DNA from: Thermoplasmata archaeon
Lineage (GTDB): Archaea; Thermoplasmatota; Penumbrarchaeia; JAEHCK01
NCBI GenBank assembly: GCA_020696345.1
Contig: JAEHCK010000034.1
Coordinates: 1-37,764 of the forward strand
DNA length: 37,764 nt
Direction of reading: 5' to 3'
The translations under genes were made by a program, and so were the position numbers. Every line of letters starts with the position of its first letter. Position 1 is the stretch's first letter. Of this stretch, positions 1 through 8,465 are shown piece by piece. The notes under the pieces were generated by a model that saw nothing but the letters and a program-made list of their open reading frames with translations, was not told the origin of the DNA and made no database searches.

Positions 1-288
1 AGGCTCGGGGTTAATATCTACCGAGCCTAAACCATCGAAATATAAGCAGAGCCTGACAAGCGATACTTAAACAGAGCCTAACGCAGTGGAGCCCGAGCCC
101 GATAATAATGGAGTGATATCTTAGATTTACATGAATTCTGCTCCTGAAAGCCGACTCCGAGGGACCTACCCTCATCTCCTGTGCCACATCGTGGCACAAA
201 GACCCCCGGCCCCTGGTTGAATTGATATTATTTACCTTGGAAAGATATAGATATGGTATTATTTCATATTATGATTTTATAATAAATG
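1..288. other. GC-rich, hairpin-bearing region without a gene
   Basis: No convincing protein gene is visible here. The first 220 bases are clearly richer in G+C than the AT-rich spacer that follows. They hold three perfect inverted repeats: AGGCTCGG/CCGAGCCT (1-8 with 21-28), GAGGG/CCCTC (159-163 with 169-173) and TGTGCCAC/GTGGCACA around a 3-base loop (180-198). GAGCCT recurs at 23, 49 and 74, about 26 bases apart. The segment could be the 3' part of something cut by the window edge, a structured RNA, or repeat debris. I cannot assign it. From about 220 to 288 the sequence is plain AT-rich spacer. Confidence 0.3.
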
Positions 289-297
289 CTATAAAAC
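289..297 (+). promoter_or_regulatory. Probable TATA box of the Ldh2-type dehydrogenase gene
   Basis: CTATAAAAC is a good archaeal TATA element. It would place the transcription start near 315-320, giving a leader of about 35-40 bases before the ATG at 355. No strong Shine-Dalgarno site is seen directly before that ATG. Confidence 0.45.
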
Positions 298-354
298 AAT
301 ATAGTATTACCCAAATTCGGAGAAAAACCTTAAATTGAAATACGTTTTGATATT

Positions 355-1467
355 ATGTCTGAAAACGATATTGTCCGGATCGACTTTGAAACCATGGAAA
401 AGCTCATGACTGATGTTTTCAAAGGTTTGGGTGTACCTGATAATGATGCAAGGATCTGTACTGATGTATTGATCACCGCCGATAAGTGTGGTATAGACTC
501 TCATGGGATAAATCGATTAAAACCGATATATTTTGACCGCATTCGGGCAGGCATACAGTTTCCGGCAGCTAATTTTGAAATAATCCGTGAAGGTCCAACC
601 ACGGCGGTGGTTGATGGTCATGACGGCATGGGTATGGTGATCTCGAACAGAGCCATGGAATTAGCTATTAGCAAAGCCAAAGAATTTGGCATGGGTATGG
701 TGATCGTTAAGAATTCGACACATTATGGTATAGCAGGATATTATGCTTCATTGGCGATCAAGGCCGGTATGATCGGTATTACAGGTACCAATGCACGACC
801 TTCGATTGCACCCACGTTTGGTATAGATAACATGCTCGGCACCAACCCATTGACCTTTGGCATGCCAACCGATGAAGAGTTCCCATTCTTGATCGATTGT
901 GCGACCTCGGTGAGCCAACGCGGTAAGATCGAGGTGTTTGCCCGAGAAAATAAGGAAATTCCAAAAGGTTGGGTGATCGATAAGAACGGAAAAACAAAAA
1001 CCGACCCCAAACAAATTCTTATTGATCTGGTTGAAGGTAAAGCGGCTTTAACCCCGCTGGGCGGTATAGGCGAGGATACCGGCGGGCATAAAGGTTATGG
1101 CTATGCCACGGTGGTTGAGATATTATCTGCCGCACTCCAGGGTGGAAGCTATATGCAAATGCTCAGCGGCATAAAAGACGGTCAAAGGACGCCATATCAT
1201 CTTGGACATTTCTTTATCGCAATAGATGTTTCGGCATTTACCGAGTTGGATGAATTTAAAAAGACCACAGGAGAGATCTTACGAAAGTTGCGTTCATCGA
1301 AAAAGATCCCAGGCCAGGATAGGATCTACACTGCCGGTGAGAAGGAATATTTAACATGGCTTGATAGAAAAGATAAGGGCGTGCCAATAAATCGCGAGTT
1401 GCAAAAAGAGATCAAAGAAATGATAAAAGAATTGGATCTGAAGGGGTATGATCGTTTATTTCGTTAA
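355..1467 (+). CDS. Ldh2/YlbC-family malate/L-lactate/L-sulfolactate dehydrogenase
   Basis: NAD(P)-dependent 2-hydroxyacid dehydrogenase of the archaeal malate/L-sulfolactate fold, unrelated to classical Rossmann LDH/MDH. At 370 residues it is slightly longer than the usual 340-360. Family hallmarks are in order: DSHGINRLKPIYFDRIRAG near residues 50-68, NSTHYGIAGYYASLA near 121-135, a TNARPSIAPTFG...GTNPLTFGMP block near 145-175, DCATS near 181, and GEDTGGHKGYGYA near 240. The start is the first ATG after a good TATA box, and the N-terminus matches the family. Members use malate, lactate, sulfolactate or ureidoglycolate, and the sequence alone does not settle which. The gene stands alone. Its stop codon lies inside one arm of a 117-bp inverted repeat. 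Confidence 0.88.
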   Translation: MSENDIVRIDFETMEKLMTDVFKGLGVPDNDARICTDVLITADKCGIDSHGINRLKPIYFDRIRAGIQFPAANFEIIREGPTTAVVDGHDGMGMVISNRAMELAISKAKEFGMGMVIVKNSTHYGIAGYYASLAIKAGMIGITGTNARPSIAPTFGIDNMLGTNPLTFGMPTDEEFPFLIDCATSVSQRGKIEVFARENKEIPKGWVIDKNGKTKTDPKQILIDLVEGKAALTPLGGIGEDTGGHKGYGYATVVEILSAALQGGSYMQMLSGIKDGQRTPYHLGHFFIAIDVSAFTELDEFKKTTGEILRKLRSSKKIPGQDRIYTAGEKEYLTWLDRKDKGVPINRELQKEIKEMIKELDLKGYDRLFR

Positions 1468-1575
1468 ACGGTTTCGTTTGCGAAGCTCGTATCGTAATAC
1501 GTCTAACGTTAAATGGTAAAAAGCCGGTAGCCGAAAAACGAAGGCCGATACGCGCCTCGATACCGTTTAACGAAA
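1459..1575. repeat. Long imperfect inverted repeat overlapping the dehydrogenase stop codon
   Basis: TTTCGTTAAACGGTTTCG (1459-1476) pairs with CGATACCGTTTAACGAAA (1558-1575), 17 of 18 bases. Further in, CTCGTATCG pairs with CGATACGCG, extending the stem. The TAA stop at 1465-1467 is part of the left arm. The structure could be a terminator-like mRNA 3' hairpin or a small non-autonomous palindromic repeat. The T-run typical of archaeal terminators is not obvious. Confidence 0.6.
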
Positions 1576-1693
1576 CCCATAACCATTTGGTTTAATTTTA
1601 TTAATGCAGCAAAGCGGCTTAAATTCTTGAGAGGAGCCAGTTTAAATAGTGTTGCTTAACTTATTGTCCACTAATAGGGGTGCACTCCACATT

Positions 1694-1870
1694 TATGCAT
1701 CCTGAAACCTCAGTAACATTTAGAACATCTGGCCAACTCAGTGCTAAATAGAACATCCTGCCATCCCAGCGATATATAGAACATCCTGTCATCCAAACGA
1801 TATATAGAACATCCTGCCATCTCAACGATAGATACAACATCCTGCTATCCCCGCGACATATCCAACATTT
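1694..1870 (+). repeat. 28-bp tandem repeat array, family member 1
   Basis: Units begin at 1694, 1722, 1750, 1778, 1806, 1834 and, as a partial copy, 1862, always exactly 28 bases apart. The best units read AGAACATCCTGCCATCYCAR followed by CGATATAT, and the AACATCCTG core is best conserved. Outer units are degenerate. There are no spacers, so this is not a CRISPR array. It lies between convergent genes, downstream of both. A second array of the same family lies at 28487-28690. The flanking 1576-1693 holds no gene. Confidence 0.75.
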
Positions 1871-1891
1871 AATTATTAAGCTACCATGTCA

Positions 1892-2584
1892 TTATTTAGC
1901 CATTGTTGCTCTAATTCTATCTGCGGCATTCTCTGCATGATCGGCAATACAACCCATCCTGTCCACGATCTTGAGCATGTGCATAACTGTGATCGGGTCT
2001 GTTGCTTCAAGATTGAACAATTGCTTCGAGATCTTTTTTTCTATGACATCACTTTCATGTTCTAATTTATGTACCTTATAGATTACACCTTTGATATCTT
2101 CACGTGTTTTTCCGCCAAACGAAGTCTCGAGCATTAATTTAAACATATCCATTGCTCGATCTAAAGTCTCCACAGTTTTGATCGCATTTTTCATCACCAA
2201 CCGAAAGTTCTCTTTTGCATTCTCGGGAATTTTGGATCTTCGCATATCCATGAGTACCGCAATATCCTCGGCTGAATCCAGAATGCCATCGGATTCCTTA
2301 AGCAGTGCAAGAAAATCTCCTTTATCGATGGGAATAAATATGAACTTTGGTAAATGATTGCGAATGTTACCCTTTATCAAGTCAGCCTTGTGCTCATATT
2401 TATAGACCTTGTCAGAATACTTTTTAAAATTGATATAATCCTCTTCTAGGTAACATCTGATAGCTTTATCCAATGCAATAATTCCCATTCTAACTAATTT
2501 GAAATGTTGTTGTAATCCATCAAACGGCGATCTACGCAACGTCTGCAAAATTGGTGTTCTCATATGAATTTCTTCTTTTTTCAT
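1892..2584 (-). CDS. DUF47 / PhoU-like Pit accessory protein
   Basis: All-helical DUF47 family protein (TIGR00153-like, distantly PhoU-like), about 230 residues, which is the normal family length. Members are thought to regulate the low-affinity Pit phosphate transporter they are usually encoded beside. Family-like features are the N-terminal HFKLVRMGIIALDKAIRCYL helix, an internal VYKYEHKADLIKGNIR, and its pseudo-repeat VHKLEHESDVIEKKI. These are two similar helix-hairpin halves with conserved E-H-x-A/S-D. I chose the ATG at 2584 because GGTGA lies five bases upstream. An in-frame GTG at 2593 falls inside that Shine-Dalgarno site. It follows the pit gene after a 41-base gap, almost certainly in the same operon. 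Confidence 0.85.
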   Translation of the reverse strand: MKKEEIHMRTPILQTLRRSPFDGLQQHFKLVRMGIIALDKAIRCYLEEDYINFKKYSDKVYKYEHKADLIKGNIRNHLPKFIFIPIDKGDFLALLKESDGILDSAEDIAVLMDMRRSKIPENAKENFRLVMKNAIKTVETLDRAMDMFKLMLETSFGGKTREDIKGVIYKVHKLEHESDVIEKKISKQLFNLEATDPITVMHMLKIVDRMGCIADHAENAADRIRATMAK

Positions 2585-2625
2585 GGTTCTCACCTTTTTT
2601 TCAAGTCAATTTATTTTATATCGAT

Positions 2626-3885
2626 TCAAAATATATGAACGAACATTAGAAATAACCCTGCTGCCGTTGCAGCTGAGATCGGGACCGTGACAACCCATGT
2701 GATTGTTATTTTCTTTATTATGCTTAAATCTATCGCCTCTAGCCCGCGAGCTAAACCCACACCAACTACTGCCCCGACCACGGCATGTGTGGTAGATACT
2801 GGCATGCCTAGCTTCGATGCTAATAATACACTTGTTGCAGCCCCAAATTCGATAGAAAACCCGCGTGAATTTGTTATATGAGTAATTTTCGTGCCAATCG
2901 TTCTTATAACCTTGTATCCCCAGGTGAACATTCCAATTACAATTCCGATTCCACCGATCAATAACAAATAAATTGGTATTGCAACTTCAGTGCCAACCGC
3001 ACCAGTTTGATATACCGAGGCCGCTGCAGCAACTGGCCCTATTGCATTAGCAACATCATTTGCACCCAATGCGAATGCAACATAACATGCGGTCATAATT
3101 TGAAGCCTACTAAAAATAAGTTCAACCCTTATATATATCTCTTCTTCTGATAGCTTTTTTAAGAGTTTGGGTTTATCTAAAAAATGAACTAAGATCCAAC
3201 GACCGAGTAATCCGGTTATTAACGCTACTAAAAGTACTAACCCCACCAATTCAACCATGCCATATCCAATTCTATTACTTAATGGACTTTTAAACAATAT
3301 TGAAACCGAAATTATTACAAATGTGATCGAAATAAATACAGGACCGAGATTTTTCACCGCCTGAAGTGGGTCCTTATCGCGTAATATGAATTTTAAGACT
3401 ATTTTGAACATCATATATGCTAAAACCCCACCTAGGATCGGAGAAATTATCCAACTTAGCGCTATACGGCCCATTATAGACCAATTTACTATTCCAAACC
3501 CACCTGCCGCGATACCGAACCCCATCATACCTCCGACAATTGAATGTGTCGTTGAGATCGGCAGCTCTTTCCATGTTGCCAAGGTAATCCAAAAACTCGC
3601 ACCTAAAAGGGCAGCTATTGCACCATATAATATATATTTAGAATTATTAATTTGTTCGGGGTCAACAATACCAGATTTAATTGTTTCACTAACATTACTG
3701 CCCACGAACACTGCACCAACAAATGCTAAAATACCGCCTAAGATCACCGCTGTTCGTAAAGTAACGGCTTTTGCACCTACCGAGCTCGCCATGGAATTTG
3801 CCAGATCATTTGCCCCAATATTCCAGGCCATATAAAAGCCGATTATTAGTATGATTATCATTATTATTGAAACTTCAAAGATCAT
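2626..3885 (-). CDS. pit: Pit-family inorganic phosphate transporter
   Basis: Integral membrane phosphate permease of the PiT family (PitA / PHO-4), 419 residues and around ten hydrophobic segments. The two halves carry the duplicated family signature: NIGANDLANSMASSVGAK near residues 22-40 and ALGANDVANAIGPVAAA near 272-290. Each half also has a second signature, ELPISTTHSIVGG near 110 and GMPVSTTHAVVGA near 360. The ATG at 3885 has GAGG seven bases upstream. The gene is first in a two-gene operon with the DUF47 partner. Family members use a cation (H+ or Na+) gradient and may carry a metal-phosphate complex. The coupling ion cannot be read from sequence. Confidence 0.92.
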   Translation of the reverse strand: MIFEVSIIMIIILIIGFYMAWNIGANDLANSMASSVGAKAVTLRTAVILGGILAFVGAVFVGSNVSETIKSGIVDPEQINNSKYILYGAIAALLGASFWITLATWKELPISTTHSIVGGMMGFGIAAGGFGIVNWSIMGRIALSWIISPILGGVLAYMMFKIVLKFILRDKDPLQAVKNLGPVFISITFVIISVSILFKSPLSNRIGYGMVELVGLVLLVALITGLLGRWILVHFLDKPKLLKKLSEEEIYIRVELIFSRLQIMTACYVAFALGANDVANAIGPVAAAASVYQTGAVGTEVAIPIYLLLIGGIGIVIGMFTWGYKVIRTIGTKITHITNSRGFSIEFGAATSVLLASKLGMPVSTTHAVVGAVVGVGLARGLEAIDLSIIKKITITWVVTVPISAATAAGLFLMFVHIF

Positions 3886-4256
3886 GTCTAGCCTCTATGT
3901 AGATCCCCTGCAAATTCCAGCTATGTCGCCTTAACCTCTCCAACTGCATCGATATATGCCAGTTATGTATATTTGTTATCAATTACAGGCAAATATGGGT
4001 ATTTGAATAATGATATTTAACTTATTACCCGATCTTTAGAGTTTTGAATAAAATAAACTAAAATTCTGCAGATTACAAATCCAAAACTCAAAATTCAGGG
4101 TAGACTTGATAAGCTTCTCTAGAACTTTTGACTGGGTAAGAATTCTGAGTTATTTGTAATGCATTTTTTAAGAATTCTTAGTTACAGACAATTTTTTTAT
4201 AAAAAATTGTTGTGGTTTAAGATTTAACTTTTTAAATTTGACTTTAAAAAAATGCG
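3886..4256. other. Spacer between pit and the Ntn-hydrolase gene: no gene
   Basis: AT-rich spacer upstream of pit (minus strand) and downstream of the 4257-6122 gene (also minus strand). It contains a direct repeat of AAGAATTCTGAGTTA/AAGAATTCTTAGTTA, the second copy holding the perfect palindrome TAAGAATTCTTA (4169-4180). The stretch TTTAACTTTTTAAATTTGAC (from about 4222) recurs in reverse orientation, slightly changed, at about 37455-37478. A pit promoter must lie here, but no single TATA candidate stands out. Confidence 0.5.
4188..4209 (-). terminator. Terminator-like hairpin downstream of the Ntn-hydrolase gene
   Basis: ACAATTTTT and AAAAATTGT form a perfect 9-bp stem around a TTAT loop, about 50 bases beyond the stop codon at 4257. 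The T-rich arm is compatible with archaeal T-tract termination on either strand. Confidence 0.4.
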
Positions 4257-6122
4257 TCAATTATCATTCACTTTGCGAAGAAATTTTTTATTATATTTTT
4301 TTACAATAAGAAAAATACAAATAATAACTGCAATTCCTATGATCAGAAAATATATTGTATAATTGTCGAGTCTGAAGCCGCTTTCGGTTGATCTTTCCAA
4401 TTTCATAGCCAGGTCCATATCCGAACTTACCACGACCATCTGGTACCCTTTTGCACCATCATGTTGTGCGGTGACATTGTATCTGCTCTGTGGTAGATAT
4501 GGAAAATATGCAGTACCTGTTTTATCAGTAGTGGTCGAATATGTAGAGCCATCTAAACTCGAAGTAAATGTAACATTAGCCCCAGAAACCATTTTATCGC
4601 TTTTATCCATCACTTGCACACTCACTTTTGCAAAGGCGCTATATGTTGCCCACTTTTCAGGAATGATATCCACAAGGTCCGGGAATGCATATTCCGGATG
4701 TTTGTTTCGATGGTCATCTACCATAAATGGCTGACCACATGAATGCCCGAATCGAGCCCATGTCTCCATGCGCGTCACAAGTGTTTGATTTGTAACCTTT
4801 GCATCTATCGACCCGTGCGGGTACCCTGACGAATTCTCCACATGGCCGCATAATGTATATCTTGATGGGCTGACTTTTTTTTCTACGGTATCATAATGAT
4901 CGCCGATGAACATCTTAGCATGTTCAAGTGTGATCTCGCCGTAATATTGGTCTTTAAGTTGATGCCAACGCACCCACCGCGGATAACAACCGTGGTCCCA
5001 GCCCTGTGTCTCTCCCATCTCCTCGGCAACTTCCGGGTCCCAAGGGTAGTTACATGATGCTAAGAAACCGTTATTGGTTCTTGCGATCGCCCATTTTTTA
5101 CCGCCAAGCTCCAATACTGCAACTTCACCGGTTCTAGAATCACCAATTAAATAATCACCACAATATGCACCATTACTGTTTTCCAGCATAATATCTTTAA
5201 ATTCGTCAATGCTATCTGCATATTGGACAGCTTTCCTAAGTCGAACGAATGAGGGCACTTTACCCCAGTTATATGGGCCTGAACCAAGTGTAGTTTCGGC
5301 AATTACCAAACCTGCACTGTTTAAATACCATTCGGTACCACTCCAGATCATGCCCGCATTAACCTCCATAAGGATCCGATTACTCCCAGTAGGATACCCC
5401 TCCTTTGGAACCAGGTCAAGAAATACTGCATGTGATGGAGATAAAAAATACGGCATCCATAGGTTCTGTGCTATGACAAAACCGCCGTCTTTGGTTGCAT
5501 CCCCGGTTGCAATGAATGCCGAGCAATGATGCGGCATTTCGGGAGGCAAATATTTTTCAGCAGTTTGTTTATCATCGAGTGGTAGCCACCAGAACGGGTT
5601 GCCAGGTGGTGATGCGCGCCACCAGATATCCCACATTGCATTTAAGGTTAGAATATCCAGCCAATCCACAGCTTCTGAACTCTGTGGTCGTGTAACTCCA
5701 TTCTCTGCCGCACCTTCGGCGATCGCTTCGATTTCAGCCTTTAAATAATCGGGAACATGAATCCAATATGGTGACGCTTGGCGTCTGCACTGATCCCAAC
5801 TCAGACCATGCCAGCTCTCGGTCGCATGTGCGTAACCTTCCAATGAACGTTGGACATAATCCGACAATAATGAACCATGAAGGTAACCGATCTCCGATGG
5901 TGTTCCCTCAAGATGTATATATTTGAAACCATCTTTCATTGTTAAGAAATAATTTTCATCTGTTTCTTCTTCCTGGTCTGGTTCATAAGAATTCTTGATG
6001 ACGAAGCATTGAATGCCTGCATTAACTGGGATCAGTAAAAAAAGTAATACAACTAATAAAAATACCAATAATATATTCACATATCTTTTATTGCCTGCCC
6101 TATGTGTCAACACCGACTTCAC
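4257..6122 (-). CDS. Membrane-anchored C45/phospholipase-B-like Ntn hydrolase with Ig-like domain
   Basis: Predicted extracytoplasmic hydrolase, 621 residues. Order: a short basic N-terminus and a hydrophobic signal or anchor (about 13-37). The catalytic domain (about 60-480) follows, with an early EGTPSEIGYLHG motif typical of C45 (acyl-CoA:6-APA acyltransferase) and phospholipase-B-like Ntn enzymes. HHCSAFIATGDATKDGGFV lies near 197-215, and its Cys (about 199) is the likely autoprocessing nucleophile. SGTEWYLNSAGLVIAETT resembles phospholipase-B-like proteins. Near 505-585 is a carboxypeptidase-regulatory or Ig-like beta domain, then a C-terminal membrane helix (about 590-612) and a basic tail. 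Substrate unknown: amides of fatty acids, bile-salt-like or peptide substrates are possible. The GTG at 6122 is taken as start, but the in-frame GTG at 6113 has GGATGTGA five bases upstream and may be the real one. Confidence 0.65.
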   Translation of the reverse strand: MKSVLTHRAGNKRYVNILLVFLLVVLLFLLIPVNAGIQCFVIKNSYEPDQEEETDENYFLTMKDGFKYIHLEGTPSEIGYLHGSLLSDYVQRSLEGYAHATESWHGLSWDQCRRQASPYWIHVPDYLKAEIEAIAEGAAENGVTRPQSSEAVDWLDILTLNAMWDIWWRASPPGNPFWWLPLDDKQTAEKYLPPEMPHHCSAFIATGDATKDGGFVIAQNLWMPYFLSPSHAVFLDLVPKEGYPTGSNRILMEVNAGMIWSGTEWYLNSAGLVIAETTLGSGPYNWGKVPSFVRLRKAVQYADSIDEFKDIMLENSNGAYCGDYLIGDSRTGEVAVLELGGKKWAIARTNNGFLASCNYPWDPEVAEEMGETQGWDHGCYPRWVRWHQLKDQYYGEITLEHAKMFIGDHYDTVEKKVSPSRYTLCGHVENSSGYPHGSIDAKVTNQTLVTRMETWARFGHSCGQPFMVDDHRNKHPEYAFPDLVDIIPEKWATYSAFAKVSVQVMDKSDKMVSGANVTFTSSLDGSTYSTTTDKTGTAYFPYLPQSRYNVTAQHDGAKGYQMVVVSSDMDLAMKLERSTESGFRLDNYTIYFLIIGIAVIICIFLIVKKYNKKFLRKVNDN

Positions 6123-6191
6123 ATCCTGAATAATAATGTTAATCAGTTGTTTTAAATTTTTCTATCACATTATCGTATTATTACCATTTCA

Positions 6192-8264
6192 TTAAAAGCT
6201 AAACTTAACAACATCACGTTCGATCATGTCAATGATCTCTCTCATTCTATCTTTGAGCATTGGCTCTTTGGTTGCGTGTTTGACCTGCCGTGCCAGATCG
6301 ATAGTATTTCTAAAGATGTGAATAATATCTCCTTCTTCTATGTTTGAAATCTCCAGAAGCTCTGAAAAAGTACATCCTTGACACCATAGTCTGACTATCA
6401 AACACATCCTTTTTAGGTTGATATAATTAATATCATTCGATACAACATGGTTTTTAACTATCACCGAACATATCTTTTCATAATAGTTCGACTCGCGATC
6501 GAACTTGAAATGATCTTTATGGCGCTCTTCATACATGATTGCAGTTAACAAGATCGCAATGGCAATATTATCTAATTCCTTGTAAATACCAGTTTCGAAT
6601 ATCTCAGTAATCATTAATTCATGTGTATAGATCATTGAAGCAAATTCACCTTTATTTGTTACATGCTCTCCGGAGATATAACCAAGCTTGGTCAATACGC
6701 CCAGGAATTGATTATACCTCCGCAAAACCCACATATGTTTTTTCTGTTTGCGCCTGATATAATAATCAAAAGATGATCTTAAGATCTGCTCGCACTCCAT
6801 TGGTGAATGGTTTTTCACTAAATTTATCACAGTATTGTATGATAATGAGAATTGGCTGATTATCGGTTCGTGAGGACTTGATAGCATTATTTGAAATTCA
6901 TTTAATAAACTGCCATCCCGCGGGATAAGTGAAACTACATAACCAATATCATCGATACCACGCCGACCAGCACGGCCAGCACATTGAGAGAACTCATTGC
7001 TATACAAAAAACGATTTCTAAATCCATCATATTTGCGTAATCCTAAAAAACCAACCGTGCGTGCTGGCATGTTCACGCCCAATGCAAATGTTTCGGTTGC
7101 ATACAGAACCTTTAAATGACCTAGGCTAAACAATTTCTCGACGATTATTTTGAGAGCGGGTAATAATCCTGCATGATGTACACCTATACCATGGTTAGTT
7201 GCTGAGTATATTAATTTCACAGAATCCAATTCATGTAATTCTGGTTCTACATGTTCATTAAATAACTTTTTTACCATGGATCTGCTAGCATTTGTTGAAA
7301 AATCATATCTTCCGGTAAGTTCATTTGCCTTGTTCTGGCAGTCTTTGCGTGAGAATGAAAATATCAGTGCTGGTAACATATCCTTTTCTTTTAGCTTAGA
7401 AATAAGTTCAACATGGTTTGGTGGGGGTACTCTCCTTTGGTGTTGTTGTCTTTTTTCTAAAAGCATTCGCCATTTTTTTCTATTTCTCTTTTTCAATCTT
7501 CGCAGAATTTTTGGGTCGGTCTTTGCCAGCTCGGCCTTTAATTCTTTAGCCATTTTTTGTTTTAGCGCATGGTAATTGCATAGGCCCAATTCCTTGTCAA
7601 ATAAATAATTCTTTAATGGCACGGCACGCTCATCCCAAGTTATCACAGTAACATTATGCCCTTTGATACTCCTGATCCAACCTGCCAGTTCGTCTGCGTT
7701 TGGAACAGTTGCACTTAAACATAAGAACTTGACATAATCCGGGCTAAAAATAATCGACTCTTCCCAGATCGTGCCACGCTCAATATCCGATAGATAATGG
7801 ACTTCATCAAAAATGGTGTATTTCAATTTGTTTAAAATTTTATCCTTGCTTATTAACATATTCCGGTAGATCTCGGTGGTCATTATCAATAGCGGCGCCG
7901 TTGGATTGATCTGCACATCACCGGTAAGTATCCCTACTTTGTCAATACCATATTCCGATGAAAACTCACGAAACTTTTGATTGGACAGCGCCTTGATGGG
8001 TGCGGTATATACAATTAGAGGTTTACCATATTCAATGTGGTTTGTTCCAGTTAACTTATAATTTAGTTTAACATTCTCATTATGTTCATTATGTTCATTA
8101 TGTTCATTATGTTCATTATCGCTTATCAACATATTAATAATAAAATCGGCGATCAATGTTTTTCCGGTCCCGGTAGCTGCAGACACGATCACCGAGTTAT
8201 CTTGAAGTAACGCCTCGATGGCTTCCACCTGGAACTGGTCCAAAGTAAATGACTTGTATTTCAT
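6192..8264 (-). CDS. Ski2/Mtr4-like superfamily 2 RNA helicase
   Basis: ATP-dependent helicase of the Ski2/Mtr4/Dob1 group (COG4581-like), 690 residues. All core motifs are present: Q-like FTLDQFQVEAI, Walker A SAATGTGKT (about 28-36), Ia TAPIKALSNQKF, DEVH box (about 152-155), SAT in LCLSATVPNADEL, YATETFALGVNMPART, and motif VI QCAGRAGRRG. The C-terminal 200 residues look like the DSHCT-type helical domain ending in a KFSF tail. Eukaryotic relatives feed RNA to the exosome, and an RNA-unwinding or decay role is inferred here. The start ATG has GGAAAG about five bases upstream. Between Walker A and motif Ia lies an Asn-Glu-His repeat encoded by a 9-bp microsatellite. It is shorter than Mtr4 and shows no obvious arch domain. 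Confidence 0.85.
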   Translation of the reverse strand: MKYKSFTLDQFQVEAIEALLQDNSVIVSAATGTGKTLIADFIINMLISDNEHNEHNEHNEHNENVKLNYKLTGTNHIEYGKPLIVYTAPIKALSNQKFREFSSEYGIDKVGILTGDVQINPTAPLLIMTTEIYRNMLISKDKILNKLKYTIFDEVHYLSDIERGTIWEESIIFSPDYVKFLCLSATVPNADELAGWIRSIKGHNVTVITWDERAVPLKNYLFDKELGLCNYHALKQKMAKELKAELAKTDPKILRRLKKRNRKKWRMLLEKRQQHQRRVPPPNHVELISKLKEKDMLPALIFSFSRKDCQNKANELTGRYDFSTNASRSMVKKLFNEHVEPELHELDSVKLIYSATNHGIGVHHAGLLPALKIIVEKLFSLGHLKVLYATETFALGVNMPARTVGFLGLRKYDGFRNRFLYSNEFSQCAGRAGRRGIDDIGYVVSLIPRDGSLLNEFQIMLSSPHEPIISQFSLSYNTVINLVKNHSPMECEQILRSSFDYYIRRKQKKHMWVLRRYNQFLGVLTKLGYISGEHVTNKGEFASMIYTHELMITEIFETGIYKELDNIAIAILLTAIMYEERHKDHFKFDRESNYYEKICSVIVKNHVVSNDINYINLKRMCLIVRLWCQGCTFSELLEISNIEEGDIIHIFRNTIDLARQVKHATKEPMLKDRMREIIDMIERDVVKFSF
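8075..8119 (-). repeat. In-frame 9-bp microsatellite in the helicase gene
   Basis: Four perfect copies of GTTCATTAT (8084, 8093, 8102, 8111) plus one altered copy (8075-8083). On the coding strand they encode (N-E-H)n. The unit is a multiple of three, so copy-number slippage would lengthen or shorten a surface loop without breaking the frame. Confidence 0.9.
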
Positions 8265-8422
8265 ATCTTTCCAACAGGAACACTTAGATTCTAATGTTAT
8301 AATTAATCTTTTGGGTTTAATGACTGCACTTTTTTATGCGAAACTTTAAATTAAATAATAGTATTACGAGGTGAAAATCTCAAGTTGGGTCATAAATGTT
8401 AGCAAAACCCGTTCAAACCATT

Positions 8423-8434
8423 ATTTTTTATATC
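8423..8434 (+). promoter_or_regulatory. Probable guaB TATA box
   Basis: TTTTTTATATCT sits about 32-43 bases before the ATG at 8466 and predicts transcription starting around 8455, close to the gene. The region 8265-8456 is a divergent promoter region shared with the helicase gene. Confidence 0.5.
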
Positions 8435-8465
8435 TGTAAATTCTATGGCTTAGAGAGTGGTGACT

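Noticed and set aside
11-199. 62-codon minus-strand frame
   Set aside because: It has no ribosome binding site and no recognisable features, and it covers the hairpin region.
1694-1870. Possible CRISPR array
   Set aside because: The 28-bp units follow each other directly without spacers, units drift in sequence, and no cas gene is nearby. The same holds for 28487-28690.
8370-8440. Short leader peptide (GTG start, about 22 codons) before guaB
   Set aside because: A GAGGTG-like site precedes it, but the peptide has no distinctive composition and overlaps the better TATA box.
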